The notes below the pieces were generated by a model, which worked only from the letters and a program-made list of their open reading frames with translations, had not been told where the DNA came from and searched no databases. Source: BS150m-G50 sp964501185 [NCBI: uncultured Bacteroidia bacterium] (GTDB taxonomy: Bacteria; CAIWAD01; BS150m-G50). From it: DNA of 64,000 nt. A program made the translations under genes and the position numbers. The stretch lies in contig CAZCRT010000003.1 of the NCBI GenBank assembly GCA_964501185.1, forward strand, positions 2,643 through 66,642, in the 5' to 3' direction. Each line of letters starts with the position of its first letter. Position 1 is the stretch's first letter. This document shows positions 1 to 8,854 of this stretch, piece after piece.

Positions 1-591
1 AATGTTGGACCTGGAACACTGTTTGCGCTCTATTCAATCGACGAAAACAATAATTTCTCTGAGACTGACAGCGACGGTGTGACGACAAACTATGACAAGT
101 CCACTTTTGGTGGCGGCTATGTCTTCGCTGTTGCCGGCACCAAGGTCGCAGCCCAGTTCCTTTATACAATGGGGGAAGATAAGGGCTATGATGTCTACGA
201 TGATGCGGGGAATCTTCTCTATACTGAGGATTTCTACAACCCGATGACCTACGGTGCTTATGTGTATCCGAATATTGCCGGTTTCCAGCTCTCACTGGGT
301 GGTGGTATGACAGCCGAAGCCGATGATGCTTATACAGGTATGGCCTATCATGCCGGTGTTAAAAAAGCACTCGGCCCTGGCGTATTCAATTTCTTCTATG
401 ACGGTGCTTCGGTAGAATGGGATGGAGCTTCTGATCCCCATTCTTACATGTTCCTCTGGCTCGATTACGCAGTCAAGTATGGCCCTGTCACCTTCAAACC
501 AACCTGGCGTATGAAAAAATGCACCAATCCTGATGATTCATACACCACTACTAACTTTTTTGAGTTAACCACAGAAATCAAGGTCAAATAG
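1..591 (+). CDS. Outer-membrane beta-barrel protein, C-terminal part (5' end outside window)
   Basis: The frame is open from base 1, so this is the last 196 residues of a longer protein whose start lies upstream. The sequence alternates short aromatic and hydrophobic strands with Gly/Asp turns, as in outer-membrane barrels and porin-like proteins. It is clearly paralogous to the next gene: both contain an (S)IDE(D/N)N(N)-F...DSD block, a LGPG...FF block, and a C-terminus with (W)LDY, PTWR and a final Glu-Leu-Thr strand ending in a lysine. The protein probably sits in the outer membrane, but the substrate cannot be told. An intrinsic terminator follows it. Family membership beyond 'barrel-like' is inference. 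Confidence 0.7.
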   Translation, partial: NVGPGTLFALYSIDENNNFSETDSDGVTTNYDKSTFGGGYVFAVAGTKVAAQFLYTMGEDKGYDVYDDAGNLLYTEDFYNPMTYGAYVYPNIAGFQLSLGGGMTAEADDAYTGMAYHAGVKKALGPGVFNFFYDGASVEWDGASDPHSYMFLWLDYAVKYGPVTFKPTWRMKKCTNPDDSYTTTNFFELTTEIKVK

Positions 592-637
592 CGACCCACG
601 TTTTCGCGTTTTACACGCGTAATTTCGCTCGTTTTCA

Positions 638-672
638 GGGGCTGTGTGGATCAACTGCGCAGCCCCTTTTTG
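638..672 (+). terminator. Intrinsic terminator between the two barrel genes
   Basis: GGGGCTGTGT (638-647) pairs with GCGCAGCCCC (657-666), with two G-U pairs and a 9-base loop, followed directly by TTTTTG (667-672). It lies 47 bp after the stop of the first barrel gene and only about 25 bp before the ATG of its paralogue. It therefore both ends the first transcript and stands in the leader of the second gene. Confidence 0.75.
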
Positions 673-696
673 TTACAAAAACTCAGGAGTTGGTCG

Positions 697-1710
697 ATGA
701 CGAAGAACGCTCTGACATTACTGTTGATATTGCTACCCATGATAATCGCGCAGGCGGAATTCACTGTTTCCGGGAATATACTGGCCAGGCCACGTCTGCA
801 GATTTGCTCGGGGTTCGACCTGAATGATGAGCGGCAATCGACCGATGTTGACAACTACTGGCTGTATCGTGCCAGAATAGACTTCAAAATTACTGCTGAT
901 AATGGTTATCTGGTGGCAGCGCAACTGGGCCATGATAGCCCTGTCCAGCTCAGCGTCATGGGGGAGCCCGGGCAATCGAGGACTGACTGGATACTCGCTT
1001 ATGCCGGTAAACGCTTTCAACGGAGCGAACTGTATGCCGGGCATATTCCATTGCCCTACACACCGCTTCTTGATCTTCACAACTACCCCGATATCGCTGC
1101 CAATCTGCCCTGGCTGGCATTAGACCATGTTGCAGTAACAGGCGTTAAAGGTAGTCTGCGTTTTGGGAAAACTGGGTTTCGCGGTTTCTTTGCTATTGAT
1201 GAAGACAACTCGTTTCAGAAGATTGACTCAGATTCCACCACCACCTGGTGTGATGGTTTCAGCTGCGGTATAAGCCAGCAGTTGCAACTGGGGAATTTCA
1301 AACTTGAACCACAATTTTACTACAGCGACAATCGCTCCTCCCGTAACGGCCTGACAGCCGGGCTCTCCGTACAGACCGTCCTCGCAGGTTTCAAGATCAA
1401 AGCTACGGCGGGATTCACTCATGAGGAAAGCGATGAATACAGTGGAACACTCTATCATTTCGAGTTTTCCCGAAAACTGGGTCCCGGTTCACTGCACTTC
1501 TTCCACAACTACTCACCAATATCATACAATGGTGATGATGATGTAGCTTCCCGCTTCGTCTGGCTGGATTACACGTGGAACATCATGAACAGTGAGGATG
1601 GTCGTCTCTATATCCGCCCCACCTGGCGCTGGTTCAACAAGGACATGGGTGCAGGTGGATATTCGGTCCGCAACCGTCTTGAGTTGACGCTGGTGATGGA
1701 GGTTAAGTAG
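697..1710 (+). CDS. Outer-membrane beta-barrel (porin-like) protein, paralogue of the preceding gene
   Basis: This 337-residue protein starts at ATG 697, which follows a CAGGAG ribosome site and begins a normal signal peptide (about 20 residues, ending in an AQA-type cleavage site). A GTG further upstream would put the start inside the terminator stem. The mature part is rich in alternating strands (for example LYAGHIPLPYTP and RLYIRPTWRWF) and has no cytoplasmic motif, consistent with an outer-membrane barrel. The last 150 residues align by eye with the end of the preceding gene, so the pair is a tandem duplication that has diverged. The many aromatic residues near strand ends are typical of membrane girdles. 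The substrate is unknown. Confidence 0.7.
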   Translation: MTKNALTLLLILLPMIIAQAEFTVSGNILARPRLQICSGFDLNDERQSTDVDNYWLYRARIDFKITADNGYLVAAQLGHDSPVQLSVMGEPGQSRTDWILAYAGKRFQRSELYAGHIPLPYTPLLDLHNYPDIAANLPWLALDHVAVTGVKGSLRFGKTGFRGFFAIDEDNSFQKIDSDSTTTWCDGFSCGISQQLQLGNFKLEPQFYYSDNRSSRNGLTAGLSVQTVLAGFKIKATAGFTHEESDEYSGTLYHFEFSRKLGPGSLHFFHNYSPISYNGDDDVASRFVWLDYTWNIMNSEDGRLYIRPTWRWFNKDMGAGGYSVRNRLELTLVMEVK

Positions 1711-1776
1711 GTCGCCTGCATTTCTGTTTCACCCTGACAGCTAACACTTTGATATTCTAAGCTTTAAGAAAACCCC

Positions 1777-2000
1777 GGGTCGGACCTCATCATCATATTG
1801 ATAATATTGACCTTACCTCTGAGATATGATCGAGAATGGCCCTTAAATGGGTATTTTTCAGCCTGAAAATCGCTTCAATAGGAATGTCGTGAGTTCCTCA
1901 CCCTTCAAAACATGGTCGAAAAAGCACTTTTAGGGCTGAAATCAACCATACAATCCCCCCCTATACCCATATATTTATTGCAATTACTGAGGTCCGACCC
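1777..2000. repeat. MITE-like intergenic element A, complete, with terminal inverted repeats
   Basis: The element is bounded by a perfect 13-bp inverted repeat, GGGTCGGACCTCA at 1777-1789 and its complement at 1988-2000. Just inside each end is a second inverted motif: GCCCTTAAAT...TTTTTCAGCC near 1839-1863 and its diverged complement near 1912-1938. The two halves are therefore arms facing each other, and no ORF is present. It fills the gap between two convergent genes. Related single arms occur at 5340-5425, 11382-11480 and 27056-27247. It is probably a non-autonomous transposable element; no source transposase is visible here. Confidence 0.7.
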
Positions 2001-2042
2001 CGATATGGTGTAAGTGTTTGTTTTTCCAAAGTTGGTAAAGCG

Positions 2043-2921
2043 CTACTCTGCCTGGATTATCATCTCCGCCTCCGCTACTTCAGCAGCCCCGAAATACCCG
2101 AGTGGATAATGATCCGGATCGGTATCATTGGCAACATTCCCGCGAATGGTGGCAGGTGGCGTATCGAAAAGCCCCCGTTCAGCTGACTGACTGAAAAACA
2201 GGGAAAGATAGTCGAAACCGATGTTCGACAGAGACAGTTGTCTGATCAACACCACCTGGCCCGGATCAAGAAACAGGTTTCCATCCGGAGTATGGCCTTC
2301 AACCTGTTGTCCATCATATAACTCATCGCTCTGTATCAGTCGAAACAGGTTCCCGGGATCCGCCTCGATCACGTAGACCCCGTTTACATAGACTTCCCAT
2401 TGATAGAAATTCTCCACCCCGGCAGGGTCACTGTAATCGATCATCGGCACCCAGCCGCCGGCACCGCTTCCCGCATTGCCGAAAGGTCGGCTATCCTCCT
2501 GGTACACCTGATAAAGCGAATCTATGGGCGCTACGGGAAGCAATGTCTCCTCCGCCGAGTAAGTCTCGCCAGCATACTCAATGGTAAGCGTATATGTCCG
2601 ACCCGTTTCAGCAAGCAGCTCCTCGCAGGAATAAAGCCCCGGCTCCGCGACAACCTCCTGGAACTGGAAGCTGTTTCCAGTATCGTCGTAGACCACAACT
2701 TCGGCCCCTGTGGCAGGAGGCGTGTGCTCCTGACTGAAATAGTCATCGGTAAGTGTCAGCCTGATCTCCTGCTGGCTGACAGCAGTGCCCTGCGGTTTCT
2801 CAATCCGCCCTTCTACCACCAGGCGGGTCTCCCCATCTGCCAGCTCCAGTTCGATCACCTCTTCACAGCCGAGGAACAGAGTCATTGAGATCATGACACT
2901 AAGACAAAACAGCATTTTCAT
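2043..2921 (-). CDS. DUF4249 family outer-membrane lipoprotein
   Basis: This 292-residue protein has a lipoprotein signal (LFLGC, cysteine at residue 19) and therefore is probably anchored in the outer membrane. The N-terminal segment after the cysteine, with a V(V)EG(R)IE strand followed by TLTDDYFS, a valued VVVYDDTGN strand and a YTLTIEYAGETYSAEETL strand, matches the DUF4249 pattern. In Bacteroidota these lipoproteins are encoded directly after a TonB-dependent receptor. Here the stop of the receptor gene is 13 bp upstream on the same strand, so the two are surely one operon. By analogy with SusD-type partners it may help the receptor capture a substrate, but no function is established for DUF4249. 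Confidence 0.8.
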   Translation of the reverse strand: MKMLFCLSVMISMTLFLGCEEVIELELADGETRLVVEGRIEKPQGTAVSQQEIRLTLTDDYFSQEHTPPATGAEVVVYDDTGNSFQFQEVVAEPGLYSCEELLAETGRTYTLTIEYAGETYSAEETLLPVAPIDSLYQVYQEDSRPFGNAGSGAGGWVPMIDYSDPAGVENFYQWEVYVNGVYVIEADPGNLFRLIQSDELYDGQQVEGHTPDGNLFLDPGQVVLIRQLSLSNIGFDYLSLFFSQSAERGLFDTPPATIRGNVANDTDPDHYPLGYFGAAEVAEAEMIIQAE

Positions 2922-2934
2922 CTCTATCCTCTTG

Positions 2935-5301
2935 TTAAAACTGGAAATTATAGGTGATGCCGGGTACGATGCCGAAGATGTAGGTCATCACCGCCTGCGT
3001 TTTGGTCGGATCGTTATTGTCCTGCTCAAACTGGATCGAGTAGGCATTCTTGTGATTGTAAACGTTGTACAGGCTGAGTGTCCAATCACCCCTCAGCCAG
3101 TCCTGAAGTGTTACCCCCACATCCAGCCGATGGTATGCCGGCAATCGCTGTTGATTGCGATCCTCAAACTGCGTCATTGTCAAACCGGCGTATTCATACT
3201 TACTGGCCGGATAGGTTGTCGGGGTACCCGACGCATAAATGAAATTGGATGATACTGACCACGCCGGATTGAACTCATAGACGGCGGTAACAGACAGGTC
3301 GTGTGTTTTGTCGGAATTCGCAGGATAGTATTCCCCGTTGTTGATTCCGGGATCGTCAGAGGTTAAACCGGGTAACCGCCGTTCGGTCCTGGCCAGAGTG
3401 TAACTCAACCAGCCGGTGAGTCGACCGCGGTTCTTTCTGATGAACAACTCAGCACCATAAGCCCGTCCCTCACCGATCAGAATTTCCGTTTCAAGTGTGT
3501 TGTTCAGGGTCAGGTCCGCACCGTCCACATAATCGATCTGGTTCCGCATTGCCTTGTAGTAGATTTCCAATGAAGCTTCATATATGTTATCAGCAAAATT
3601 ATGAAAGAATCCTGCAGCAAACTGGTCGGCAATCTGTGGTTCGATAAAGGGTCCGCTTGGTGCCCAGATATCCAGTGGTGTTGGCGATGTATTATTTGAA
3701 ATCAGATGCACATATTGTCGCATCCGATTGTAGCTGAGTTTCAGCGAAGTTTGCTCATCAAACAGATAGCGGGCGGAAAAACGGGGCTCCAGGCCATAAA
3801 ACTGACTGATAGTTTCATCGGAAGCATAGTTAACACTATCGACAACCACCCCATTCTGATAAACACCCAGATCCGCATTGTACAGGATGGGCGTGCTCTC
3901 ATACTGGTATATAGCCTGGCTACCAAGACGAGAAAACGCGGAAAGACGCAGACCATACTGTATGTTAACTCTGTCATTCACCTTCTGGTTAAAACTCAGG
4001 TAGGCCGAAGGTTCCAGGGCGTATTTCTCATCCAGTGTTGTCGCTGTAACATCTGAATCGTCGAGGGGGGTAATCCTGCCGGGCTGGAAGATATTGTAGA
4101 TGGCACCTGCACCGAAATCAAATTGATGCCTGTCATTTAGAAACCAGGAGAAATCCCATTTGGGATTGAAGTTGATAATGTGCGAATCCCAGTTCAAGTC
4201 TCGGGCATTCATATCCAGCGAGTACTTATAGTCACTGTAGATAGCCGAGAAATTGGAAAACAGCCTGGCACTGAACAGATGATTCCAGCGCAGGGTGAAA
4301 GCACTGTTGCCCCAGGCGTTGGTGAATACTTCACCCATCTTGAAATCGTCTTCACCCAGATAGCCGGAAACAAACAGACGATTGCTGCTTCCCAGTGCCA
4401 GGTTAGCCTTCAGGTTAAGATCATAGAAATAGATGGAGTTGTCACCGATCAGATCGAAAGCTTTGAGAAGAAGATCGCCGTATGAGCGTCTACCGGCAAT
4501 CAGAAAGGATCCACTATCCCTGACAATTGGTCCCTCCACCATCAGGCGGCTGGATATCAGACCAACACCTCCAGTCGTACGGTAGGATTTGTTGTTTCCC
4601 TCCTTCTGCCGGACATCCAGAACCGATGACAGCCGTCCGCCGTACCGCGCAGGAATCCCACCTTTATACAGTTGTGCGTCCTTTATGGCGTCACTGTTGA
4701 AAACCGAGAAAAAACCCATCAGATGAGCCGAGTTGTAGATCGGGGATTCGTCCAGCAGAACCAGATTCTGGTCCACAGCACCGCCACGAACATTGAACCC
4801 GGAAGCGTTTTCCCGTACGGTTGTTACGCCGGGTAATAGCTGGATACTCTTCAGCAGATCCACTTCTCCCAGAACCACCGGCACTTTCCTGATAGTTTCA
4901 ACCTTCAGATTGACAGTGCTCATCTGCAGGTTCTGGACATTTGCATCTACCCTTCCTGCAGTTACAACTATGCTTTCACTCTCCAGGAACTCCGGGGAAA
5001 GCTCGATACTAACATCCCGGCTGAACTGTATGTTCAGATCCATTTCCTCCACTGCATAACCTAGATAACTGAATACAACTGTGTATGGCGCCGGTGGAAG
5101 AGTAATAGAGTAGAAACCGTACATATTGGTTGCAGCGCCATAGGGGGCGTCTTTCATATATATGTTAGCACCGATTAAAGCCTCACCGCTTTTGGCGTCG
5201 GTGATGTAACCGCCCACTGTAACATTTCCTTGGGCCACAGCGAAACTGCATAGCATCATGACAAGTAAGAAGCCATGTTTACCGAGCTGGCTATGTAGCA
5301 T
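2935..5301 (-). CDS. TonB-dependent receptor with N-terminal carboxypeptidase-like domain
   Basis: This is a 788-residue outer-membrane transporter. After a signal peptide (ending near AVAQG, residue 25) comes a carboxypeptidase-regulatory-like domain (about 28-105, VTVGGYITDAKSGEALIGAN), then the plug (about 110-230, with FNVRGGAVDQNLVLLDE and GGRLSSVLDV), then a 22-strand-type barrel ending in an aromatic residue (NFQF), the usual signal for barrel insertion. It should import a ligand using proton-motive force via TonB. The paired DUF4249 lipoprotein gene follows 13 bp downstream. The ligand cannot be read from sequence. A MITE arm lies about 40 bp upstream of the start codon and could affect its promoter. 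Confidence 0.9.
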   Translation of the reverse strand: MLHSQLGKHGFLLVMMLCSFAVAQGNVTVGGYITDAKSGEALIGANIYMKDAPYGAATNMYGFYSITLPPAPYTVVFSYLGYAVEEMDLNIQFSRDVSIELSPEFLESESIVVTAGRVDANVQNLQMSTVNLKVETIRKVPVVLGEVDLLKSIQLLPGVTTVRENASGFNVRGGAVDQNLVLLDESPIYNSAHLMGFFSVFNSDAIKDAQLYKGGIPARYGGRLSSVLDVRQKEGNNKSYRTTGGVGLISSRLMVEGPIVRDSGSFLIAGRRSYGDLLLKAFDLIGDNSIYFYDLNLKANLALGSSNRLFVSGYLGEDDFKMGEVFTNAWGNSAFTLRWNHLFSARLFSNFSAIYSDYKYSLDMNARDLNWDSHIINFNPKWDFSWFLNDRHQFDFGAGAIYNIFQPGRITPLDDSDVTATTLDEKYALEPSAYLSFNQKVNDRVNIQYGLRLSAFSRLGSQAIYQYESTPILYNADLGVYQNGVVVDSVNYASDETISQFYGLEPRFSARYLFDEQTSLKLSYNRMRQYVHLISNNTSPTPLDIWAPSGPFIEPQIADQFAAGFFHNFADNIYEASLEIYYKAMRNQIDYVDGADLTLNNTLETEILIGEGRAYGAELFIRKNRGRLTGWLSYTLARTERRLPGLTSDDPGINNGEYYPANSDKTHDLSVTAVYEFNPAWSVSSNFIYASGTPTTYPASKYEYAGLTMTQFEDRNQQRLPAYHRLDVGVTLQDWLRGDWTLSLYNVYNHKNAYSIQFEQDNNDPTKTQAVMTYIFGIVPGITYNFQF

Positions 5302-5339
5302 AGTAATCCTTACTTGATTTCCTTAGCTGTATTTTCGGG

Positions 5340-5425
5340 TTAAAAAACAGCGAACCTCGGGCATTTTGGGGGTGAAAAACAGGTGTAAGTAATTGTTACT
5401 GCATACGATAACTTGGTCCGACCCC
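5340..5425. repeat. MITE-like intergenic element B, single arm
   Basis: The right end CTTGGTCCGACCCC (5412-5425) is the same terminal motif as in element A, but with CTTGG in place of TGAGG inside. The sequence outside it, GGGTTCTGTAAGTGCTTG, is also shared with the outside of element A (GTAAGTGTTTG) and, inverted, with that of element C. No second terminal repeat is found to the left, so this is one arm or a decayed copy. It sits between the two receptor genes. Confidence 0.55.
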
Positions 5426-5482
5426 GGGTTCTGTAAGTGCTTGTTTTCTATGAGGGCTATTTCAGTGAATTTTCACTATCCC

Positions 5483-7945
5483 CTATTCAATCCCATATCC
5501 ATTCTGATCAGCACCGTTTTCCTGGCGGCGTTGTTTCCGCCCCTGATCTTCCACCTTGCCAAACCGGTATTCCAGGGAGAGCATAATCCGCTGGCTGGCA
5601 AATTTGCGACTGCTTTCCTGGTAGTAATTATCATCAAGTGTTGTGAAACTGAACCCCCTGGTGTCAAACAGGTCACTGGCCTTCAGGGTAACTGAAAGGC
5701 GATCCTGCAGGAACTGTTGCTTCAGAGACATATCACAGAAAGTCATCGCGTCAATTTCACCAATCGGGATATCCCGCCTGGACCGGTAAACAGAGGAAAA
5801 CATCAATTCGGTCGAGGGAGTTATATCCCAGATAGTCGACATACGCGCAGAATAACCGACGGAGGAAGCATCGAAATCATCGGTCAGGTTGGAAACATCC
5901 ACCTGATCTGAGTAGAGATTTCCGCTGGCCATGATACGCACATTGGGGGTGACTGGCCCGGACAGCGTCAGCTCCAGCCCGTTCGATGTCTGCTCGGCGA
6001 AGTTTTCATATGTCATCACCGTAACACCATCCTCCCGCATCTCCTTGTAGCGATTGATCTTGTCGGTTGTCCGTCGATAGTAACCTGTTATTGACGCACT
6101 CACTCCACCCTTGAAGCGCGAAAGTGATAATTCTACCACGTCTGTGTATTCGGGCTGCAGGTGTGGATTACCCATCCGAATACTGGTATCGTCCATTTTA
6201 AATACAGATGGATTGAGTTGGCGATCCCTTGGCCGCCTGACCCGGCGACTGTAGCTGGATTGCAGCTGGTAGACGTCCGTCAGGTCAAATGTAAACGCAG
6301 CGCTGGGATAGAGGCTGGTATAGGTGTCTGTTGTTGTTTCGTACATGTCAAACAGTTCCGTCCTGGTCTGAACAAGTTCAGCACGTAACCCTGCCTGATA
6401 AGTGGCCCTCCCCGCCTGTAAAGACAGCTGCCCGTAACCGGCCTGAATGTTCTCGTCAAAACGAAATTGATTACTGGTGCTGTCATCCAGCAGGAACTGG
6501 TTGAGTGAGGAATCGTAATCATAACTGCGGTAATCATTGTCCAGGTAACGCAAGGTTCCCTTGTAACCACTTTCAATCCGGAACTGATCGCTGACAGGAT
6601 GGCTGTAGTCCAGTTGCAGATTAGCCACACCACGTTCCATGTCGGTGGTGGTTTTCTCCGGGTCGGCGCTGATAATCGTCTCGTAACCGGCTCCCGGTAT
6701 CGTGGTCAGTGTGTGCGGGCGGCTCTCCTCCCCCCGGGAGATATCGGCTGCAGCAGACAAAGTGTGCCGGGGCCGTTCAAACTCCTTATCCCAGAAGAGG
6801 CTCAGATCAACATTACTCTGTTCGTTGTCACCGGTTGAATTCTGTGAGTACTCCAGTAGCGAATCACCGGTTGTCTCAAAAGTGCTGATGGTCCGGTCAT
6901 GCAGGCCACCGCGGGTGCTGTAGGATAGATTGATTCCAATTGTATTTTTTTGATCGGGATAGAACTCAAATCCGGTTTTCAACAGGCGGGAGTCACCACC
7001 CCGCTCCCCATTCAGCTCCTGGTCAAGCACGGTAACAAGGCTGTCGCGCTTTGTCTCGCGATAATTATCACCGGTTGCCGCTCTGACGGCATAGCGCCAG
7101 CCGCTGTTGATGAAGACATTGTATTTCTCGGTGCGATAATTCACCTGACCGGAGACATTACCATTACCGCTCGGGGAACCACCCAGACTGACATTACCGT
7201 TCACACCCGCGAGTTTGTTCTCCTTCAGCACAATGTTTATGATACCGGCCATTCCCTCGGGGTCATATCTGGCGGAGGGATTGGTGATAATTTCAATGTC
7301 CAGAATATTGTTGGCGGGAATTGCTTCCAGTACCATCTCCTGATCACTGCTGGTTATAAGTGACGGTCTTCCATCCAGCAGGATGTTCACGTTGGTGCTG
7401 CCCCGCAGGCTCACCTTCCCATCTATATCCACTTCGATACCGGGGATCTGCTCGAGTGCATCCAGGGCAGTACCACCAATGGCAACAGTACTCTGTTCCA
7501 CATTGAAGATTTTCATTTCAGCTGTCTGCCGGTAGAGCGGTTTTTCACCCTGAACCTCTACTGCTTCCAGATCTATTGTAGTGCTGACCAGCGCAATCCG
7601 GCCCAGGTCCTGCTCGATCCCGTCACCCCGTGGTGACAGCAGGATCGGTCCAGCAGTGTATTGTTCATAACCCATAAAACCGACGGTCACATTGTAACGG
7701 CCCCAGGGTATCTCAGTTATGTTAAACACACCCGCAGCATCCGTCATACCACCGGTTACAACCTTCTCCGTCTCTAAACTGATAACGGAGACATTAGCAT
7801 ATTGTACCGGATTATCGAAGGTCTCATCTACCACCGTCCCCTGGAGCACACCGTTAGCCGGCCTGCTTCCGGAACGCCCCGGCTGAGCTAGGGCAAAGCA
7901 CTGTAGAATGAGTATCAGCGCCACTATCAATCGAAGCCTGTTCAT
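5483..7945 (-). CDS. TonB-dependent outer-membrane beta-barrel receptor (second, distinct type)
   Basis: This 820-residue protein has a signal peptide (ending near FALAQ, residue 20), a carboxypeptidase-regulatory-like domain (about 33-120, LQGTVVDETFDNPVQYANVSV), a plug (about 130-245, with ALEQIPGIEVDIDGKVSLRG, NVNILLDGRPS and GMAGIINIVLKEN) and a long barrel. The plug motifs fit the Bacteroidota 'outer membrane beta-barrel family 3' receptors rather than the SusC type. The start follows an AAGGA ribosome site 8 bases away. The charged tail after the last strand (RQENGADQNGYG) is unusual, because TonB barrels normally end on the last strand. It lies 78 bp downstream of a lipoprotein gene and may be cotranscribed with it. 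Substrate unknown. Confidence 0.88.
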   Translation of the reverse strand: MNRLRLIVALILILQCFALAQPGRSGSRPANGVLQGTVVDETFDNPVQYANVSVISLETEKVVTGGMTDAAGVFNITEIPWGRYNVTVGFMGYEQYTAGPILLSPRGDGIEQDLGRIALVSTTIDLEAVEVQGEKPLYRQTAEMKIFNVEQSTVAIGGTALDALEQIPGIEVDIDGKVSLRGSTNVNILLDGRPSLITSSDQEMVLEAIPANNILDIEIITNPSARYDPEGMAGIINIVLKENKLAGVNGNVSLGGSPSGNGNVSGQVNYRTEKYNVFINSGWRYAVRAATGDNYRETKRDSLVTVLDQELNGERGGDSRLLKTGFEFYPDQKNTIGINLSYSTRGGLHDRTISTFETTGDSLLEYSQNSTGDNEQSNVDLSLFWDKEFERPRHTLSAAADISRGEESRPHTLTTIPGAGYETIISADPEKTTTDMERGVANLQLDYSHPVSDQFRIESGYKGTLRYLDNDYRSYDYDSSLNQFLLDDSTSNQFRFDENIQAGYGQLSLQAGRATYQAGLRAELVQTRTELFDMYETTTDTYTSLYPSAAFTFDLTDVYQLQSSYSRRVRRPRDRQLNPSVFKMDDTSIRMGNPHLQPEYTDVVELSLSRFKGGVSASITGYYRRTTDKINRYKEMREDGVTVMTYENFAEQTSNGLELTLSGPVTPNVRIMASGNLYSDQVDVSNLTDDFDASSVGYSARMSTIWDITPSTELMFSSVYRSRRDIPIGEIDAMTFCDMSLKQQFLQDRLSVTLKASDLFDTRGFSFTTLDDNYYQESSRKFASQRIMLSLEYRFGKVEDQGRKQRRQENGADQNGYGIE

Positions 7946-8023
7946 GAAATTGTCCTTAAATGTATGTCGGGCAATAAGTCTGGCCCGGGATTTTCAGTTA
8001 CTATACAATCTTCATCTCTCTTC

Positions 8024-8854
8024 TCAGGATCCACTGTTTTCAGCCAGCACCACTTTGAACCATAATTTCAAAGGATCGGGGGCCTGCTGTGTGCCCATTT
8101 CCGGTCGACCACCTCCACCAGGGCCACCACCACGCATTCCACCGCCTTTCCCGCCACCTGCTCCACCAGGGGAACTTCCGTGTCTGCCTCCGCTCCGTCC
8201 ACCACCACTCATACCCCCGGGCCGTTGGGGACGGTCCGGTTTCGGGGTAGTCAGGCCAATACCAATAGTCGCTCCCGGTTCCGCTGCCAACTCCAGCCGG
8301 TTATGCCAATCTTCTGTCAACGGAACCCGCAACTCATACTGCAGTATCCAGTTGTCCAGACTGATTGCAACCTGAATCCCTTCGGTGTTCTGGGGATTTA
8401 ACCGGGTTACCCGGTCATCTTCATCAGTGAGCAGAACTTCTGTCTGTGCCAGCAGTTGTTGTTTCAGTAAATCCAGCTGCATGGCCGGATCCTGGTTCCT
8501 CAGTTGTGCCTGCAGCTGTGGATGGGTGTGGCGAACAGATTGTGGACAACTGATACCGAGTACCTTATTCTTGCCGCCATCCGGATCGAGCCAGAGTGTA
8601 AAACCGGTCATAACAACCTGACGTATCAGGTCCTGATCATGTGTACGCAGGGCCAGGTAAAGATGATCACTATCGTTGCGAACAGCGATTGCCAACTCGG
8701 TTTCAGGTGGTACCTGCAATCCCTCAGTCCATTCCCCGAGATCACCATCGATTGCCATCGCATCATCGTTCCAGTTGCTATCCAGTTTCAGCTGATTGCA
8801 ACCGATCAGTGAAAGTGCGACCAATAGCAGGCTGACCTTCGTTGGTTTAATCAT
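8024..8854 (-). CDS. Lipoprotein with CBM9-like N-terminal domain and glycine-rich tail
   Basis: This 276-residue protein starts at ATG 8854, preceded by GAGGA at 8 bases. It has a lipobox LSLIGC, so it is a probable outer-membrane lipoprotein. Residues about 20-130 (AIDGDLGEWTEG, LYLALRTHDQDL, FTLWLDPDGGK) resemble the family-9 carbohydrate-binding/DOMON-type beta-sandwich often found in extracytoplasmic proteins of this group. Near residues 210-260 is a low-complexity tract (GGRSGGRHG, GGAGGGKGGG, GGGPGGGG), followed by a conserved-looking end LKLWFKVVLA. It is 78 bp upstream of the receptor gene on the same strand, which suggests a shared transcript. The precise role is unknown. Confidence 0.7.
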   Translation of the reverse strand: MIKPTKVSLLLVALSLIGCNQLKLDSNWNDDAMAIDGDLGEWTEGLQVPPETELAIAVRNDSDHLYLALRTHDQDLIRQVVMTGFTLWLDPDGGKNKVLGISCPQSVRHTHPQLQAQLRNQDPAMQLDLLKQQLLAQTEVLLTDEDDRVTRLNPQNTEGIQVAISLDNWILQYELRVPLTEDWHNRLELAAEPGATIGIGLTTPKPDRPQRPGGMSGGGRSGGRHGSSPGGAGGGKGGGMRGGGPGGGGRPEMGTQQAPDPLKLWFKVVLAENSGS

